Part shown: positions 48,785 through 58,106 of the stretch, piece by piece
How the letters are laid out: each line of letters opens with the position of its first letter
Position numbering within the stretch: position 1 is the first letter of the stretch
Assembly: GCF_900109525.1 (NCBI RefSeq)
Contig: NZ_FOAN01000006.1
Location: 451,107-515,106 of the forward strand
Length of the DNA: 64,000 nucleotides
From: Allobosea lupini
GTDB taxonomy: Bacteria > Pseudomonadota > Alphaproteobacteria > Rhizobiales > Beijerinckiaceae
Direction of reading: 5' to 3'
The notes under the pieces: generated by a model
Databases searched by the model: none
Seen by the model: only the letters and a program-made list of their open reading frames with translations
What the model was told of the DNA's origin: nothing
Made by a program: the position numbers and the translations under genes

Positions 48785-49312
48785 ATGACGATCGCACGCG
48801 TCGCTCTCGCTCTTGGCTTTGCGACCGTGCTGGCGGCGCCACTGCACGCCGAGCAATGGGAAAGCAGCTATACGACCCATGACTACGAGAAATGCCGCAA
48901 GGACAAGAGCAATGGCGATCCCATCTCGGTGCATCGCTGCCCCGGCAAGGCGGGCCTCATGGTGATCTGGACCGCCGGCGACGATTCATCGGCGGTCGAG
49001 TTCGGCGCCAAGGCTCAGCAGGAGACGATCTCCGACAAGGCCGCCTTCTTCGAAGCCGGCAAGACGATCGAATGGCGCGGGCCGAAGGGCGGCCGGCCGC
49101 AGGCGGCGATCCTGCGTTATGCCACCGGCCAGAATGTCGGCAAGCTCGATGGCAGTCGGCTCATCGTCTACCGGCTCGCGTCCGAGGGCACCTCCTGCAT
49201 CATCGGCAGCGTCGACGCCCGCAAGCCAGGTGCGAATGCCGCCGCCCGCCGCCTCGCCGACGAGAAGGCGCCGGGCTTCCGCTGCGGCCAGGATGCCCGC
49301 TCCGAGGACTGA
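48785..49312 (+). CDS. Secreted hypothetical protein
   Basis: A 175-residue protein with a Sec signal peptide (ALALGFATVLAAPLHAEQ) and a mature domain of about 150 residues holding four cysteines (KCRKDKSNG, HRCPGKAG, TSCIIGSVDA, GFRCGQDA), probably paired as disulfides. No family is recognised. It would act in the periplasm or outside. It stands alone, ending 10 nt before the convergent dctM stop. Confidence 0.78.
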   Translation: MTIARVALALGFATVLAAPLHAEQWESSYTTHDYEKCRKDKSNGDPISVHRCPGKAGLMVIWTAGDDSSAVEFGAKAQQETISDKAAFFEAGKTIEWRGPKGGRPQAAILRYATGQNVGKLDGSRLIVYRLASEGTSCIIGSVDARKPGANAAARRLADEKAPGFRCGQDARSED

Positions 49313-49322
49313 CGCCCGAGCC

Positions 49323-50651
49323 TCAGCCGTAGAGATATTTCGGCAGCCAGAGCGCGATACCGGGGAAGACGTAGACCGCAACCATCGCCACCAGCACCAG
49401 CCAGAGGAACGGCATCACCCCGGAGAAGATCTGATTGATGGTGACGTGCGGCGGCGCGATGCCCTTGAGATAGAACGGCGCCATCGCCACCGGCGGCGAC
49501 AGGAACGAAGTCTGGATGTTCAAGGCGATCAGGATGCCGAAGAACAGCGGGTCGATCTTGAAGAACTCCAGCAGCGGCAGGAAGATCGGCACGAAGATCA
49601 CGATGATCTCGGTCCATTCCAGCGGCCAGCCGAGCACGAAGATGATCAGCTGAGCCACGATCAGGAACATGGTCGGCGACAGGTTGAGCGCCGTAACCAG
49701 GTTCTTGATCGGCTCGTGCCCGCCGAGGATGGCGAAGATCGACGAGAAGATGAAGGATCCCACGAAGAGCCAGCAGACCATGGCCGAGGTCCGCGCCGTC
49801 AGGATCACCGATTCCTTGACCTTGCCGAAGGAGAGCGACCGGTAGGCAGCAGCCAGGATCAGGCTGCCGAGCGAGCCGACCGCGGCCGCTTCCGTCGGCG
49901 TCGCCAGGCCGAAGAAGATGCAGCCCAGCACCGACATGATCAGGATGGTGAGCGGGAAGAAGCTGGTGACGAGCGCCCAGAGCACCCGCGTCCATGGCAC
50001 GTCCGTCTGCTCCTTCGGCAGCTTCGGCGCCAGCGCCGGGTTGAGCCAGCAGCGGATCAGCACATAGAGCATGTAGAGGCCGGCGAGCAGCAGGCCGGGA
50101 AAAAGCGCCCCGGCGTAGAGCTTCGGCACCGAGACGCCGGCGGTCGCGCCGTAGAGGATCAGCATCACCGAGGGCGGGATCAGGATGCCGAGGCAGCCGC
50201 CGGCGCAGACCACGCCGGCCGAGAGCTTGACGTCGTAGCCGGCCCGCAGCATCGCCGGGAAGGCGAGAAGCCCCATCAGCGTCACCACCGCGCCGACGAT
50301 GCCGGTCGCGGTCGCAAAGATGGCGCAGGTCGCCAATGTGGCGATGGCGAGAGAGCCTGGAACGTTCCCGAGCGCGAGTTGGATCGAGTGGAAGAGCCGG
50401 TCGAGGATGTTCGCCCGCTCGATGATGTAGCCCATGAAGATGAAGAGGGGGATCGAGACCAGCACGTCGTTGGCCATCACCGAATAGGTGCGCTGGACGA
50501 CGAGGTTGAAGACGGTGTCGCCCATCGCCCAGTAGCCGAAGCCGACACCCAGCGCCATCAGCGTGAAGGCGATCGGGAAGCCGAGCATGATGAAGAAGAT
50601 GAACAGGACGAGCATCACCACGCCCAGTTCCGGATTGCCCATGCCCAGCAT
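49323..50651 (-). CDS. TRAP transporter large permease (DctM)
   Basis: The 442-residue DctM subunit carries out the Na+-driven transport step of a tripartite ATP-independent periplasmic transporter. It has about 12-13 membrane segments and family stretches such as IPLFIFMGYIIERANI, GGCLGILIPPSVMLILYG and GLATPTEAAAVGSLGSL. Its start overlaps the dctQ stop by one base. Substrate is set by the DctP partner, here probably a 2-oxo or other organic acid. Confidence 0.93.
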   Translation of the reverse strand: MLGMGNPELGVVMLVLFIFFIMLGFPIAFTLMALGVGFGYWAMGDTVFNLVVQRTYSVMANDVLVSIPLFIFMGYIIERANILDRLFHSIQLALGNVPGSLAIATLATCAIFATATGIVGAVVTLMGLLAFPAMLRAGYDVKLSAGVVCAGGCLGILIPPSVMLILYGATAGVSVPKLYAGALFPGLLLAGLYMLYVLIRCWLNPALAPKLPKEQTDVPWTRVLWALVTSFFPLTILIMSVLGCIFFGLATPTEAAAVGSLGSLILAAAYRSLSFGKVKESVILTARTSAMVCWLFVGSFIFSSIFAILGGHEPIKNLVTALNLSPTMFLIVAQLIIFVLGWPLEWTEIIVIFVPIFLPLLEFFKIDPLFFGILIALNIQTSFLSPPVAMAPFYLKGIAPPHVTINQIFSGVMPFLWLVLVAMVAVYVFPGIALWLPKYLYG

Positions 50652-51241
50652 CAGACCGTCTTCCCCGCATCCGGCGCGCCCTGCGCGGCAGCCTGTTCGA
50701 GAATGAGCTTCTCGGTTTCCTCGACATCGTGCAGTCGCGGCGGCCAGTCGCCGGTGCGCAGGCAGATGACGCAGCGCGCCACTTCGGCCAGCCCCTGCAG
50801 CGTCATCAGCGCGCCGGCGATCGGGATCAGCGATTTAAAATGGTAGAGCGGCGGCCCGTTCGGCGAGTTCGAGGAATGCTCGCCGATCATCCAGGAGAAG
50901 GCCGCGAACTTGTAGCCGGCCCAGGCGAGCGCGATGATGCCGGGAAAGAAAAACAGGATGTAGAGCGCAAGATCGAGCTTCGCCTGCGTGCGCGGGCTCC
51001 AGGCGCGATAGAGGAAATCGCCGCGCACATGTGCGTTTCGCGCGAGCGCATAGGGCCCGGCCAGCATGAACAGCGTGCCGTAGAGGATATAGCTGACGTC
51101 GAAGGCCCATTCGGTCGGCGCCCGCAGCGCATAGCGCGAGAAGACCTCGTAGCTGATCGCCAGTGTCAGGATCAGGATCGTCCAGCCGGCGAGCTTGCCG
51201 ATGGCGGTGTTGAACTTGTCGATCGCCAGGATCAGTCCCAT
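50651..51241 (-). CDS. TRAP transporter small permease (DctQ)
   Basis: A 196-residue four-helix membrane protein of the DctQ family, partner of DctM. Recognisable parts are WTILILTLAISYEVFSRYA, ANAH-like ARNAHVRGDFLYR and a long third helix. The ATG at 51241 (AGG upstream) is preferred over a TTG at 51268. Translation runs into dctM through a one-base overlap. The C-terminal soluble tail after residue 165 is longer than in some DctQ proteins. Confidence 0.9.
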   Translation of the reverse strand: MGLILAIDKFNTAIGKLAGWTILILTLAISYEVFSRYALRAPTEWAFDVSYILYGTLFMLAGPYALARNAHVRGDFLYRAWSPRTQAKLDLALYILFFFPGIIALAWAGYKFAAFSWMIGEHSSNSPNGPPLYHFKSLIPIAGALMTLQGLAEVARCVICLRTGDWPPRLHDVEETEKLILEQAAAQGAPDAGKTV

Positions 51242-51272
51242 GCGCGCCTGCTCATGCTTCTCGGGCAAAGAA

Positions 51273-51300
51273 CGCCCGCCATCGAGGACAATGGCGGGCG
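51273..51300 (-). terminator. Intercistronic hairpin between dctP and dctQ
   Basis: A 10-bp stem CGCCCGCCAT/ATGGCGGGCG with an 8-nt loop lies between the dctP stop (51325) and the dctQ start (51241) on the minus-strand transcript. There is no T-run, so partial termination or 3'-end protection of the dctP message is more likely than full termination. That would give more binding protein than permease. Confidence 0.55.
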
Positions 51301-51324
51301 CGGCGTTGTCGCGGACGGCGGCCT

Positions 51325-52440
51325 TCAGGTCTTGAAGAAGTGGTTGAAGGCGAGCTCGCGCGAGGGCTCGTTGATGCGCTGATAGGACACTGTGCGCTTG
51401 ACCCAGTCCTTCTGGCTATCGACGACCTTCTTGAAGAACGGGCTCTCGCCGCCGAGCTTCTCGAGCACCTTGTCCCAGGCCGCGAGCTGCGCTTTCAGGA
51501 TCGGCTCCGGCGTCGAGACCACGTTGACGCCTTTGCCGCGCAGCATTTCGAGGTCCTTGGAATAGCGGTCGAGCGCCTTCCAGATCATGTCGGAGGAGGC
51601 CGATTCGGCCGAGTACTTGATGATCGCTTTCTGCTCCGGCGAGAGCGCGTCGAACTTGGTCTTGTTGAAGAGCAGTTCGAAGCTCTCCGCCGCCTGGTGA
51701 TAGCTCTGCAGCATGTAGACCTTGGCGACGTCCTGGAAGCCGAGGATCGAATCCGAGGACGGGTTGTTGAACTCGGCGCCGTCGATGACGCCGCGCTCCA
51801 GCGCCGGCACGATCTCGCCACCGGCGAGGATGGTGACCGCCGCGCCCATCTCGCGCATCAGGTCGGCTGCGAGGCCGACGGTGCGGTATTTCAGGCCCTT
51901 GAAGTCGTCGGCGGTCTTCAGCTCCTTCTTGAACCAGCCGAGCGGCTGGCACGGCATAGGCCCGGAGAAGAAGCCGACCAGGTTGAGCTTGAGCTGGTTC
52001 TGGACGAGATCGTTGTAGAGGTCATAGCCGCCGCCATGGTTCATCCAGCCGAGGAAGTTGGTGGCGTCCCAGCCCAGCGCCGGCGGCGTGCCGAACAGCG
52101 AAAACGCCTTGTTCTTCCCGTACCAGTAGGCGGAGACGCCATGACCGCCGTCGAGGATGCCGGCGGCGACCGCATCCTGCATCTGGAAGGCGGGTACGAC
52201 GGCACCCGCAGCGAGCACGTCGACCTTCAGCCGGCCGCCCGACATGTCGTTGATGCGTTTGGCAAAATCGCCGGCGAATTCGTGGAAGATGTCCTTGGTC
52301 GGCCAGGTCGACTGGAATTTCCAGGTCACGGTCTGCGCCCGGCTGACTTGCGGCATCGCGATGGCGCCGGCACCCGCAAGGCCCGCCACCTTCAGGAAAT
52401 TGCGCCGATTGGCGCGCGACTGCTTTGGTTCGGATGTCAT
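51325..52440 (-). CDS. TRAP transporter substrate-binding protein (DctP, TakP-like)
   Basis: A 371-residue periplasmic binding protein with a twin-arginine signal (ANRRNFLKVAGLAGAGAIA). The mature part begins TVTWKFQSTWPTKDIFHE and includes VVPAFQMQDAVAAGILDGG, GFFSGPMPCQPLGWF and GVIDGAEFNNPSSDSILGF. These match the TakP group, which binds 2-oxo acids such as pyruvate with a cation; ligand is inferred. A GGGGAGAG site precedes the ATG. It is first in the dctP-dctQ-dctM operon, and a hairpin follows its stop. Confidence 0.92.
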   Translation of the reverse strand: MTSEPKQSRANRRNFLKVAGLAGAGAIAMPQVSRAQTVTWKFQSTWPTKDIFHEFAGDFAKRINDMSGGRLKVDVLAAGAVVPAFQMQDAVAAGILDGGHGVSAYWYGKNKAFSLFGTPPALGWDATNFLGWMNHGGGYDLYNDLVQNQLKLNLVGFFSGPMPCQPLGWFKKELKTADDFKGLKYRTVGLAADLMREMGAAVTILAGGEIVPALERGVIDGAEFNNPSSDSILGFQDVAKVYMLQSYHQAAESFELLFNKTKFDALSPEQKAIIKYSAESASSDMIWKALDRYSKDLEMLRGKGVNVVSTPEPILKAQLAAWDKVLEKLGGESPFFKKVVDSQKDWVKRTVSYQRINEPSRELAFNHFFKT

Positions 52441-52652
52441 GGCTCTCTCCCCAGAGGAACGGCGCCGTTGCAGCCGGCGAGCGTTGTTTGCGGCTCTGCT
52501 GGCCGCCAGCCTTCAACGTTTCGGCGAGATGGGGAGATAGCAAGCCGGAAGGTCGTAGCACTTTAGTTGCAATCGGAACGAAGGCTGTTCCCGCCTGGAA
52601 TGAGTCCTATTCCCTGTCGGAAAGAACAGGCGCGTCGGACGCCTATGCGCCA

Positions 52653-52686
52653 AAAGAAAACGGCGCCGCATCGCATGCGGCGCCGT
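52653..52686 (-). terminator. Terminator after the DUF6481 gene
   Basis: A 12-bp stem ACGGCGCCGCAT/ATGCGGCGCCGT with loop CGC (52660-52686). On the minus strand it is followed by TTTCTTTT. It lies about 33 nt past the stop of the minus-strand DUF6481 gene. Confidence 0.8.
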
Positions 52687-52719
52687 CGACGATCGACAGG
52701 TTCGATCGAGAATTCGTGT

Positions 52720-53094
52720 TCAGCGGCGCTTACCGGCGACCCGCATCTCCATGTACTGCACGGCTTCGAGCAGGACGCGGCGCGGCCGCTCGGCGTCGCG
52801 CTTGGCCTGCTCGGCCTTGCGCTGCACCTCGCGCTCGATCTCGGCCAGACGCTCGGCCTCCTCGCGCGCAGCCTGCTCGATGGCGGCGATGCGCTCGGCC
52901 TCCAGGCGCTCGGCTTCCTTCTTGGCATCGCGCTCGGCCCGCGCGGCGGCGATCGCCTCGCGCTCGGCCCGACGCTGCACCATCACCGGATCGTCTGGTC
53001 CGGGACGCTTCTTGAAGCGCTCCAGCAGGGCCTTCTTCGCATTAGCGGAATTGGCCTGGCGATCAGTGAAATGGCGGTCGTTCGGATTCTTCAA
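52720..53094 (-). CDS. DUF6481 coiled-coil protein
   Basis: A 124-residue highly charged protein: a short N-terminal segment (HFTDRQANSANAKKALLERF) followed by about 70 residues of Ala/Glu/Arg-rich helix (REAIAAARAERDAKKEAERL and on), predicted as coiled coil. It matches the DUF6481 family of alphaproteobacteria as I remember it; function is unknown. It follows rpsU by 82 nt on the same strand, so read-through from rpsU is possible, and has its own terminator. Confidence 0.82.
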   Translation of the reverse strand: MKNPNDRHFTDRQANSANAKKALLERFKKRPGPDDPVMVQRRAEREAIAAARAERDAKKEAERLEAERIAAIEQAAREEAERLAEIEREVQRKAEQAKRDAERPRRVLLEAVQYMEMRVAGKRR

Positions 53095-53176
53095 GGTCAG
53101 CCTTCAGGAGTTGCTCGGGCGAAAGTGCCGCCCGCGCGCTGCAGATAGGGCAGTTCGCGGGATATTTATAGTGAAA

Positions 53177-53440
53177 TCAGCGCGGGGCCGCTGCGCTGGC
53201 AGCGCGGGGCTTGAGCACTTTCGGCTTCGGCGCGGCGATCAAGCCTTCGCGCTGAGCCTGCTTGCGGGCGAGCTTGCGGGCGCGGCGGACGGCCTCGGCC
53301 TTCTCGCGAGCGCGCTGCTCGGAGGGCTTCTCATAGGAAGCGCGACGCTTCATCTCGCGGAACACGCCTTCGCGCTGCAATTTCTTCTTCAGAACGCGAA
53401 TGGCCTGATCGACATTGTTGTCGCGCACGAGAACCTGCAT
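53177..53440 (-). CDS. rpsU: 30S ribosomal protein S21
   Basis: The 87-residue S21: [20 protein letters not shown] and [17 protein letters not shown] are the family core, with the longer Arg/Lys/Ala-rich C-terminus usual in alphaproteobacteria. S21 acts in initiation at the anti-Shine-Dalgarno region. The ATG at 53440 has GGAG upstream (in CTGGAGACACGG). The frame is open far upstream but without family resemblance. A terminator-like hairpin lies in the presumed leader, 33 nt before the start. Confidence 0.95.
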   Translation of the reverse strand: MQVLVRDNNVDQAIRVLKKKLQREGVFREMKRRASYEKPSEQRAREKAEAVRRARKLARKQAQREGLIAAPKPKVLKPRAASAAAPR

Positions 53441-53465
53441 CCGTGTCTCCAGCTTTGCAGGATGG

Positions 53466-53497
53466 AAGGAAAAAGGGTCAGGCAAAGCCCGACCCTT
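53466..53497 (-). promoter_or_regulatory. Terminator-like hairpin upstream of rpsU
   Basis: On the minus strand AAGGGTC pairs with GACCCTT, and the inner GGC/GCC extends the stem across one mismatch, closing on a 3-nt loop (53473-53497). TTTTTCC follows. It begins about 33 nt upstream of the rpsU ATG. It looks like an intrinsic terminator placed in the rpsU leader, so either attenuation or the end of an unseen short transcript. Confidence 0.6.
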
Positions 53498-53650
53498 AGG
53501 ATTTGTGCGTCGCGGTAGCAGAAATCCCAGACCAGCGCCACCCCTAATCGTATCACGCTCGGCGCATGGCGAACCCGTGGCAGGTCGAACGCTTGGCATG
53601 GAACGATCCGCCCTGCACCCTCGAGCCCTCATTCGATCGCGCCGCGCATC

Positions 53651-53932
53651 ATGGACTCGCAAGCAGCCAACGAGCTCTTCCCCCAATATCCGCGTCGTCA
53701 TCGGCATGGTGATCGGCCTCGGCATCACCCGGCTGCTCACCGGCATCGCCTCAAGCGGCCGGCACGGTGGAGTCACGACTGCGCAGATTATCTCATTCAG
53801 GTTCCGCTCGGCCTCGGGCTCTGCCTGCTCGCCTCGCTCTACGCCCACAAGGGCCTGCAGTTCGCGATGGCCCTGCTGCACATCGCCTATCGGCTCTGCT
53901 GGACGGCACGCGTGGTGACCGCGCCGCTGTAG
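53651..53932 (+). pseudogene. Frameshifted remnant of a small membrane protein gene
   Basis: The stretch starts [11 protein letters not shown], then the sense-like sequence continues in another frame as [20 protein letters not shown] (a good membrane helix), and later returns to the first frame as [20 protein letters not shown] and on to a stop at 53932. In the first frame the middle part is a run of Arg/His/Pro typical of out-of-frame GC-rich DNA. I take it as a decayed gene with two frame changes. It lies in the 605-nt gap (53441-54045) between rpsU and proB, which otherwise holds only the hairpin at 53466. Confidence 0.45.
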
Positions 53933-54045
53933 AACACGCCGCGCCCGGCACAACGGCATTGCGCCCGCGCAGCTTTACAACGCCGGCAATTTGGCCAAGG
54001 AACGGCGGCGGGCATTATCCTGCCCATCCGAAGCCCGGTCCGCCC

Positions 54046-55185
54046 GTGAACCTGCCTGCCCTCGACCAGTTCCGCCGCATCGTCGTCAAGGTCGGCTCTT
54101 CCCTGCTCGTCGACCGGGCGCAGGGGCGCCTGCGCCATGCCTGGCTCGCGGCGCTCGCCGAGGATCTCGCCGAATTGCATGGCCGCGGCGCCGATGTCCT
54201 GGTCGTCTCCTCCGGCGCGATTGCGCTCGGCCGCACCGTGCTGAATCTGCCGGCCGGCCCGCTCCGGCTCGAGGAAAGCCAGGCTTCGGCAGCGGTCGGC
54301 CAGATCGCGCTTGCCCGCAACTGGTCGGAAGCGCTCGGCCATCACGGGCTCAATGCCGGCCAGATCCTGCTCACCCTCGCCGACACCGAAGAACGCCGGC
54401 GCTATCTCAACGCCCGTGCGACCCTGGGCCGCCTGCTCGATCTGCGCGCCGTCCCGGTGATCAACGAGAACGATACCGTCGCGACCTCCGAGATCCGCTA
54501 TGGCGACAATGACCGGCTCGCCGCCCGCGTCGCCACCATGGCCGGCGCCGACCTGCTGGTGCTGTTCTCCGACATCGACGGCCTCTACACCGCCCCGCCC
54601 CTCTCCAGCCCGGATGCGAAGCATATCCCGGTCATCGCCGCGATCACGCCTGCGATCGAGGCGATGGCCGGCGGCGCGGCGTCCGAGCTTTCGCGCGGCG
54701 GCATGCGCACCAAGATCGAGGCCGGCAAGATCGCCACCGCCGGCGGCGCCCATATGCTGATCGCCGACGGAAGGGCCAAGAACCCGCTGCGCGCGGTCGC
54801 GCAGGGCGCGCGCTGCTCCTGGTTCCTCAGCGCCTCGACGCCCGCGACCGCCCGCAAGACCTGGATCGCCGGCTCGCTCGAGCCGCGCGGCACCTTGCAT
54901 GTCGACGACGGCGCCGCTCGCGCCCTGCGGGGCGGCGCCAGCCTGCTGCCGGTCGGCGTCACCCGGATCGAAGGCGCCTTCAGCCGCGGCGACGCGGTGA
55001 TGATCCGAACCGGTGACGGCAGCGAGCTTGGCCGCGGCCTCGTCGCCTATGATGTGGACGAGGCGGTGCGCGTGCTCGGCAAAGCCTCCCGCGATATCGA
55101 GGCCGTGCTCGGCTACCCCGGTCGCGCCGAGATGATTCACCGGGACGACATGGCGCTGCGCCTCGGCTACGATCCCGATGCCTAA
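54046..55185 (+). CDS. proB: Glutamate 5-kinase
   Basis: ProB phosphorylates glutamate for proline synthesis. The 379-residue protein has the amino-acid kinase domain ([52 protein letters not shown]) and the C-terminal PUA domain ([20 protein letters not shown]). The start is GTG at 54046; no strong ribosome site is visible, but family alignment begins there. The frame is open upstream to 53767 without resemblance. proA follows 18 nt later. Confidence 0.95.
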   Translation: MNLPALDQFRRIVVKVGSSLLVDRAQGRLRHAWLAALAEDLAELHGRGADVLVVSSGAIALGRTVLNLPAGPLRLEESQASAAVGQIALARNWSEALGHHGLNAGQILLTLADTEERRRYLNARATLGRLLDLRAVPVINENDTVATSEIRYGDNDRLAARVATMAGADLLVLFSDIDGLYTAPPLSSPDAKHIPVIAAITPAIEAMAGGAASELSRGGMRTKIEAGKIATAGGAHMLIADGRAKNPLRAVAQGARCSWFLSASTPATARKTWIAGSLEPRGTLHVDDGAARALRGGASLLPVGVTRIEGAFSRGDAVMIRTGDGSELGRGLVAYDVDEAVRVLGKASRDIEAVLGYPGRAEMIHRDDMALRLGYDPDA

Positions 55186-55203
55186 GCAGAGTTCAGGGCG
55201 GCG

Positions 55204-56523
55204 ATGACCCAAGAGAACGCACGGCAGAACGCCAAGCGCGTCCCCGCGCCCGACAATGAGAACGGCGATGTCGCCGCGCTGATGCACGGGCTCGGCCGGG
55301 GTGCCCGCGCTGCCGCGCGCCGCGTCGGCACCGCATCGGCCGAGCAGCGCAACCGCGCCCTCGCCGCGATGGCCGAAGCCCTGCGCGAGCGCGCTCCGGC
55401 GATCCTCGTCGCCAACCGGCAGGATCTCGCCGATGCGCGCGCTGCCGGCCTCGCCGCCTCCTTCATCGACCGCCTCGCTTTGGACGATGCCCGCCTCGAA
55501 GCGATCGCCCAGGCCGTCGCCGATATCGCCGCCCTGCCCGACCCTGTCGGCAAGGTGCTGGCGAAGTGGACGCAGCCGAACGGCCTCGTCTTCGAGCGCG
55601 TCGCCACACCGCTCGGCGTCGTCGCGGTGATCTTCGAGAGCCGCCCCAATGTCACGGCGGACGCCGGCGCGCTCTGCCTGAAGAGCGGCAATGTCGCGAT
55701 CCTGCGCGCCGGGTCCGACAGTTTCCGCAGCGCCAGCGAGATCGCTACCGCCATGCAGGAAGGCCTCGCAGCCGCCGGCCTGCCGCGCGAAGCGATCCAG
55801 CTCGTGCCCAGCCGCGACCGCGCCGCCGTCGGCGAAATCCTGAAAGGGCTGGACGGCACTGTCGACGTCGTCGTGCCGCGTGGCGGCAAGAGCCTGGTGG
55901 CGCGCGTGCAGCAGGAGGCGCGCGTGCCGGTCTTCGCCCATCTCGACGGCAACAACCATGTCTATGTCCATGGCGCAGCCGATCTCGCCATGGCCCGCGC
56001 GATCCTCATCAACGCCAAATTGCGCCGCACCGGCGTCTGCGGCGCCGCCGAGACGCTGCTCGTCGACGAGTCCTGCACGGCGACACATCTCAAGCCGCTG
56101 GTCGCCGCCTTGCTCGACGAGGGCTGCGCTGTGCGCGGCGACGCGGCGACGCTCGCCGTCGACCCGCGCGTCACGCCGGCCGGCGAGGCGGACTGGCGCA
56201 CCGAATATCTCGACCGCATCATCGCGGTGAAGACAGTGCCCGGGCTCGACGCCGCGATCGCCCATATCGAGACCTATGGCTCGCACCACACCGATGCGAT
56301 CGTGACCGCCGACGAGGCGGCGGCGACCCGTTTTCTCGCCGAGGTCGATTCGGCCATCATCCTGCACAACGCCTCGACCCAGTTCGCCGATGGCGGCGAG
56401 TTCGGCTTCGGCGCCGAGATCGGCATCGCCACCGGCCGCATGCATGCGCGCGGCCCGGTCGGCGTCGAGCAACTCTGCTCCTTCAAATACCGGGTCCATG
56501 GCCAGGGTCAGGTCCGCCCGTGA
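55204..56523 (+). CDS. proA: Gamma-glutamyl phosphate reductase
   Basis: ProA reduces gamma-glutamyl phosphate to glutamate semialdehyde with NADPH. The 439-residue protein has [20 protein letters not shown] for the cofactor and the catalytic Cys in [15 protein letters not shown]. The C-terminal [22 protein letters not shown] is the family signature. ProB and ProA act as a pair on a labile intermediate. The stop overlaps the nadD start by 4 nt. Confidence 0.97.
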   Translation: MTQENARQNAKRVPAPDNENGDVAALMHGLGRGARAAARRVGTASAEQRNRALAAMAEALRERAPAILVANRQDLADARAAGLAASFIDRLALDDARLEAIAQAVADIAALPDPVGKVLAKWTQPNGLVFERVATPLGVVAVIFESRPNVTADAGALCLKSGNVAILRAGSDSFRSASEIATAMQEGLAAAGLPREAIQLVPSRDRAAVGEILKGLDGTVDVVVPRGGKSLVARVQQEARVPVFAHLDGNNHVYVHGAADLAMARAILINAKLRRTGVCGAAETLLVDESCTATHLKPLVAALLDEGCAVRGDAATLAVDPRVTPAGEADWRTEYLDRIIAVKTVPGLDAAIAHIETYGSHHTDAIVTADEAAATRFLAEVDSAIILHNASTQFADGGEFGFGAEIGIATGRMHARGPVGVEQLCSFKYRVHGQGQVRP

Positions 56524-57131
56524 GCGCCGAGGAGCTGCGCCTGCCGCCGCACGCCCCCGGTCTGCGCATCGGGTTGTTCGGCGGCACCTTCAACCCCGCC
56601 CATGACGGCCACCGCATGGCGAGCCTGACGGCGCTGCGCCGGCTACAGCTCGACCGTGTCTGGTGGCTGGTCACCCCCGGCAACCCGCTGAAGGACAATC
56701 ACGCCCTGCCGCCGCTGACGCAGCGCATCGCCCAGGCCCGGGCGCTCGCCGACCATGGCCACATCAACGTCACCGGCATCGAGGCAACCCTGCGCACCCG
56801 TTACACCGCCGACACGCTGCGCCAACTCAAGCGCCGCTGCCCCGGCGTGCGCTTCGTCTGGATCATGGGCTCCGACAATCTCGCGAATTTCCACCGCTGG
56901 AACGAATGGCGCGCCATCGCCCGGATGATGCCGATCGCGGTGATCGACCGCCCCGGCTCGACCCATCGCTCGATCGCCTCGCCCGCCGCCAACTGGATGG
57001 CGCGCTGGCGTTTGTCGGAGAATCAGGGTGCCGCCTTGCCGGTGCGCACCCCGCCCGCCTGGATCTTCCTGCACGGTCGGCGCTCTGATCTGTCCTCGAC
57101 CTATCTGCGCGAACTCGCCGAAACCAATTGA
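56520..57131 (+). CDS. nadD: Nicotinate-nucleotide adenylyltransferase
   Basis: NadD makes deamido-NAD from nicotinate mononucleotide and ATP. The 203-residue protein has the nucleotidyltransferase motif [25 protein letters not shown], and near the end the family SSTYLREL (the usual ISSTxIR region). The start is GTG at 56520 overlapping the proA stop (GTGA). The 123 nt to rsfS are AT-richer and could hold a secondary promoter. Confidence 0.95.
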   Translation: MSAEELRLPPHAPGLRIGLFGGTFNPAHDGHRMASLTALRRLQLDRVWWLVTPGNPLKDNHALPPLTQRIAQARALADHGHINVTGIEATLRTRYTADTLRQLKRRCPGVRFVWIMGSDNLANFHRWNEWRAIARMMPIAVIDRPGSTHRSIASPAANWMARWRLSENQGAALPVRTPPAWIFLHGRRSDLSSTYLRELAETN

Positions 57132-57254
57132 ACTCGCCCCCTTCGACGCTTAAATTGAGGATGTCGCGCCAGGAGCGCGTCGTCACGTGAGGATACGGCT
57201 CTGAACCGTCAATCCATCGGCGAAGCCGGCACCGAGCCGCTTCCCCCGGCCGCC

Positions 57255-57611
57255 ATGACCGAGAACCCCGCCGCGAGCAGCATCGCGCTCGCCTTGCAGG
57301 TCCTGGACGACATGAAGGCCGAGGACGCCACCGTGATCGACCTCGTCGGCAAGACATCGTTGGCCGACGCCATGATCATCGCCTCCGGCCGGGTCAACCG
57401 CCATGTCGCCTCGATCTCCGACAGCCTCGTCGAAGCCTTCAAGAAGGCCGGCCATGAGACGCCGAAGGTCGAGGGTGTCCCCGCCTGCGACTGGGTGCTG
57501 ATCGACACCGGCGACCTGATCATCCACATTTTCCGTCCGGAAGTGCGCCAGTTCTACAATCTCGAGAAGATGTGGGGCGCCGACCGGCCGCGCGAGCGCC
57601 TCGACGGCTGA
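57255..57611 (+). CDS. rsfS: Ribosomal silencing factor RsfS
   Basis: RsfS binds L14 on the large subunit and blocks subunit joining in poor conditions. The 118-residue protein has VIDLVGKTSLADAMIIASG, NRHVASISDSLVEAFK and the family signature WVLIDTGDLIIHIFRPEVR with FYNLEKMWG. It lies in the classic nadD-rsfS-rlmH order. The first ATG in frame with the domain is used; some relatives are longer at the N-terminus. Confidence 0.95.
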   Translation: MTENPAASSIALALQVLDDMKAEDATVIDLVGKTSLADAMIIASGRVNRHVASISDSLVEAFKKAGHETPKVEGVPACDWVLIDTGDLIIHIFRPEVRQFYNLEKMWGADRPRERLDG

Positions 57612-57623
57612 GTCCCGGTCCCC

Positions 57624-58106
57624 GTGCGACTGTCGGTCATCGCGGTCGGCCGCCTCAAGGACGGGCCGGAACGTGACCTTTGCGCCCGCTATCAGGAACG
57701 CGCGCAAGGCCTGGCCCGCGGGCTCGGCCTGAGCGGCCCCGAGGTCGTCGAACTCCCCGAAGGCCGTGGCCGGCGCACCGAGGAACGCCGCCGCGAGGAG
57801 GCGAAGCTGATCGGCGAGCGCCTGCCGCCGTCGGGCCTCGTCATCGCCCTCGACGAGCGCGGCAAGAGCCTCGACAGCGACACCTTCGCCAACCGCCTTG
57901 CCGCCGCGCGCGATGCCGGCACCCCCGCAGCAACCCTGCTGATCGGCGGCGCCGACGGGCTCGACGCCGAGCTGCGCGAGCGCGCGGCGCTGGTGCTTTC
58001 CTTCGGCGCGCTGACCATGCCGCACCAGATCGTCCGCGCGCTCGTGCTCGAACAGCTCTATCGAGCGATGACGATCATGGCCGGACATCCCTATCATCGC
58101 GCATGA
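57624..58106 (+). CDS. rlmH: 23S rRNA (pseudouridine-1915-N3)-methyltransferase RlmH
   Basis: RlmH is a SPOUT methyltransferase acting on pseudouridine 1915 in helix 69 of 23S rRNA. The 160-residue protein has VIALDERGKSLDSDTFA, the SAM knot LLIGGADGLDAELRERA and the C-terminal MPHQIVRALVLEQLYRAMTI with HPYHRA. The start is GTG at 57624, 12 nt after rsfS. Its stop overlaps the next start (ATGA). Confidence 0.96.
   Translation: MRLSVIAVGRLKDGPERDLCARYQERAQGLARGLGLSGPEVVELPEGRGRRTEERRREEAKLIGERLPPSGLVIALDERGKSLDSDTFANRLAAARDAGTPAATLLIGGADGLDAELRERAALVLSFGALTMPHQIVRALVLEQLYRAMTIMAGHPYHRA

Noticed and set aside
53887..56499. An 870-codon open frame antisense to proB and proA
   Set aside because: Same reason: composition mirrors the opposite-strand codons and both sense genes are certain.
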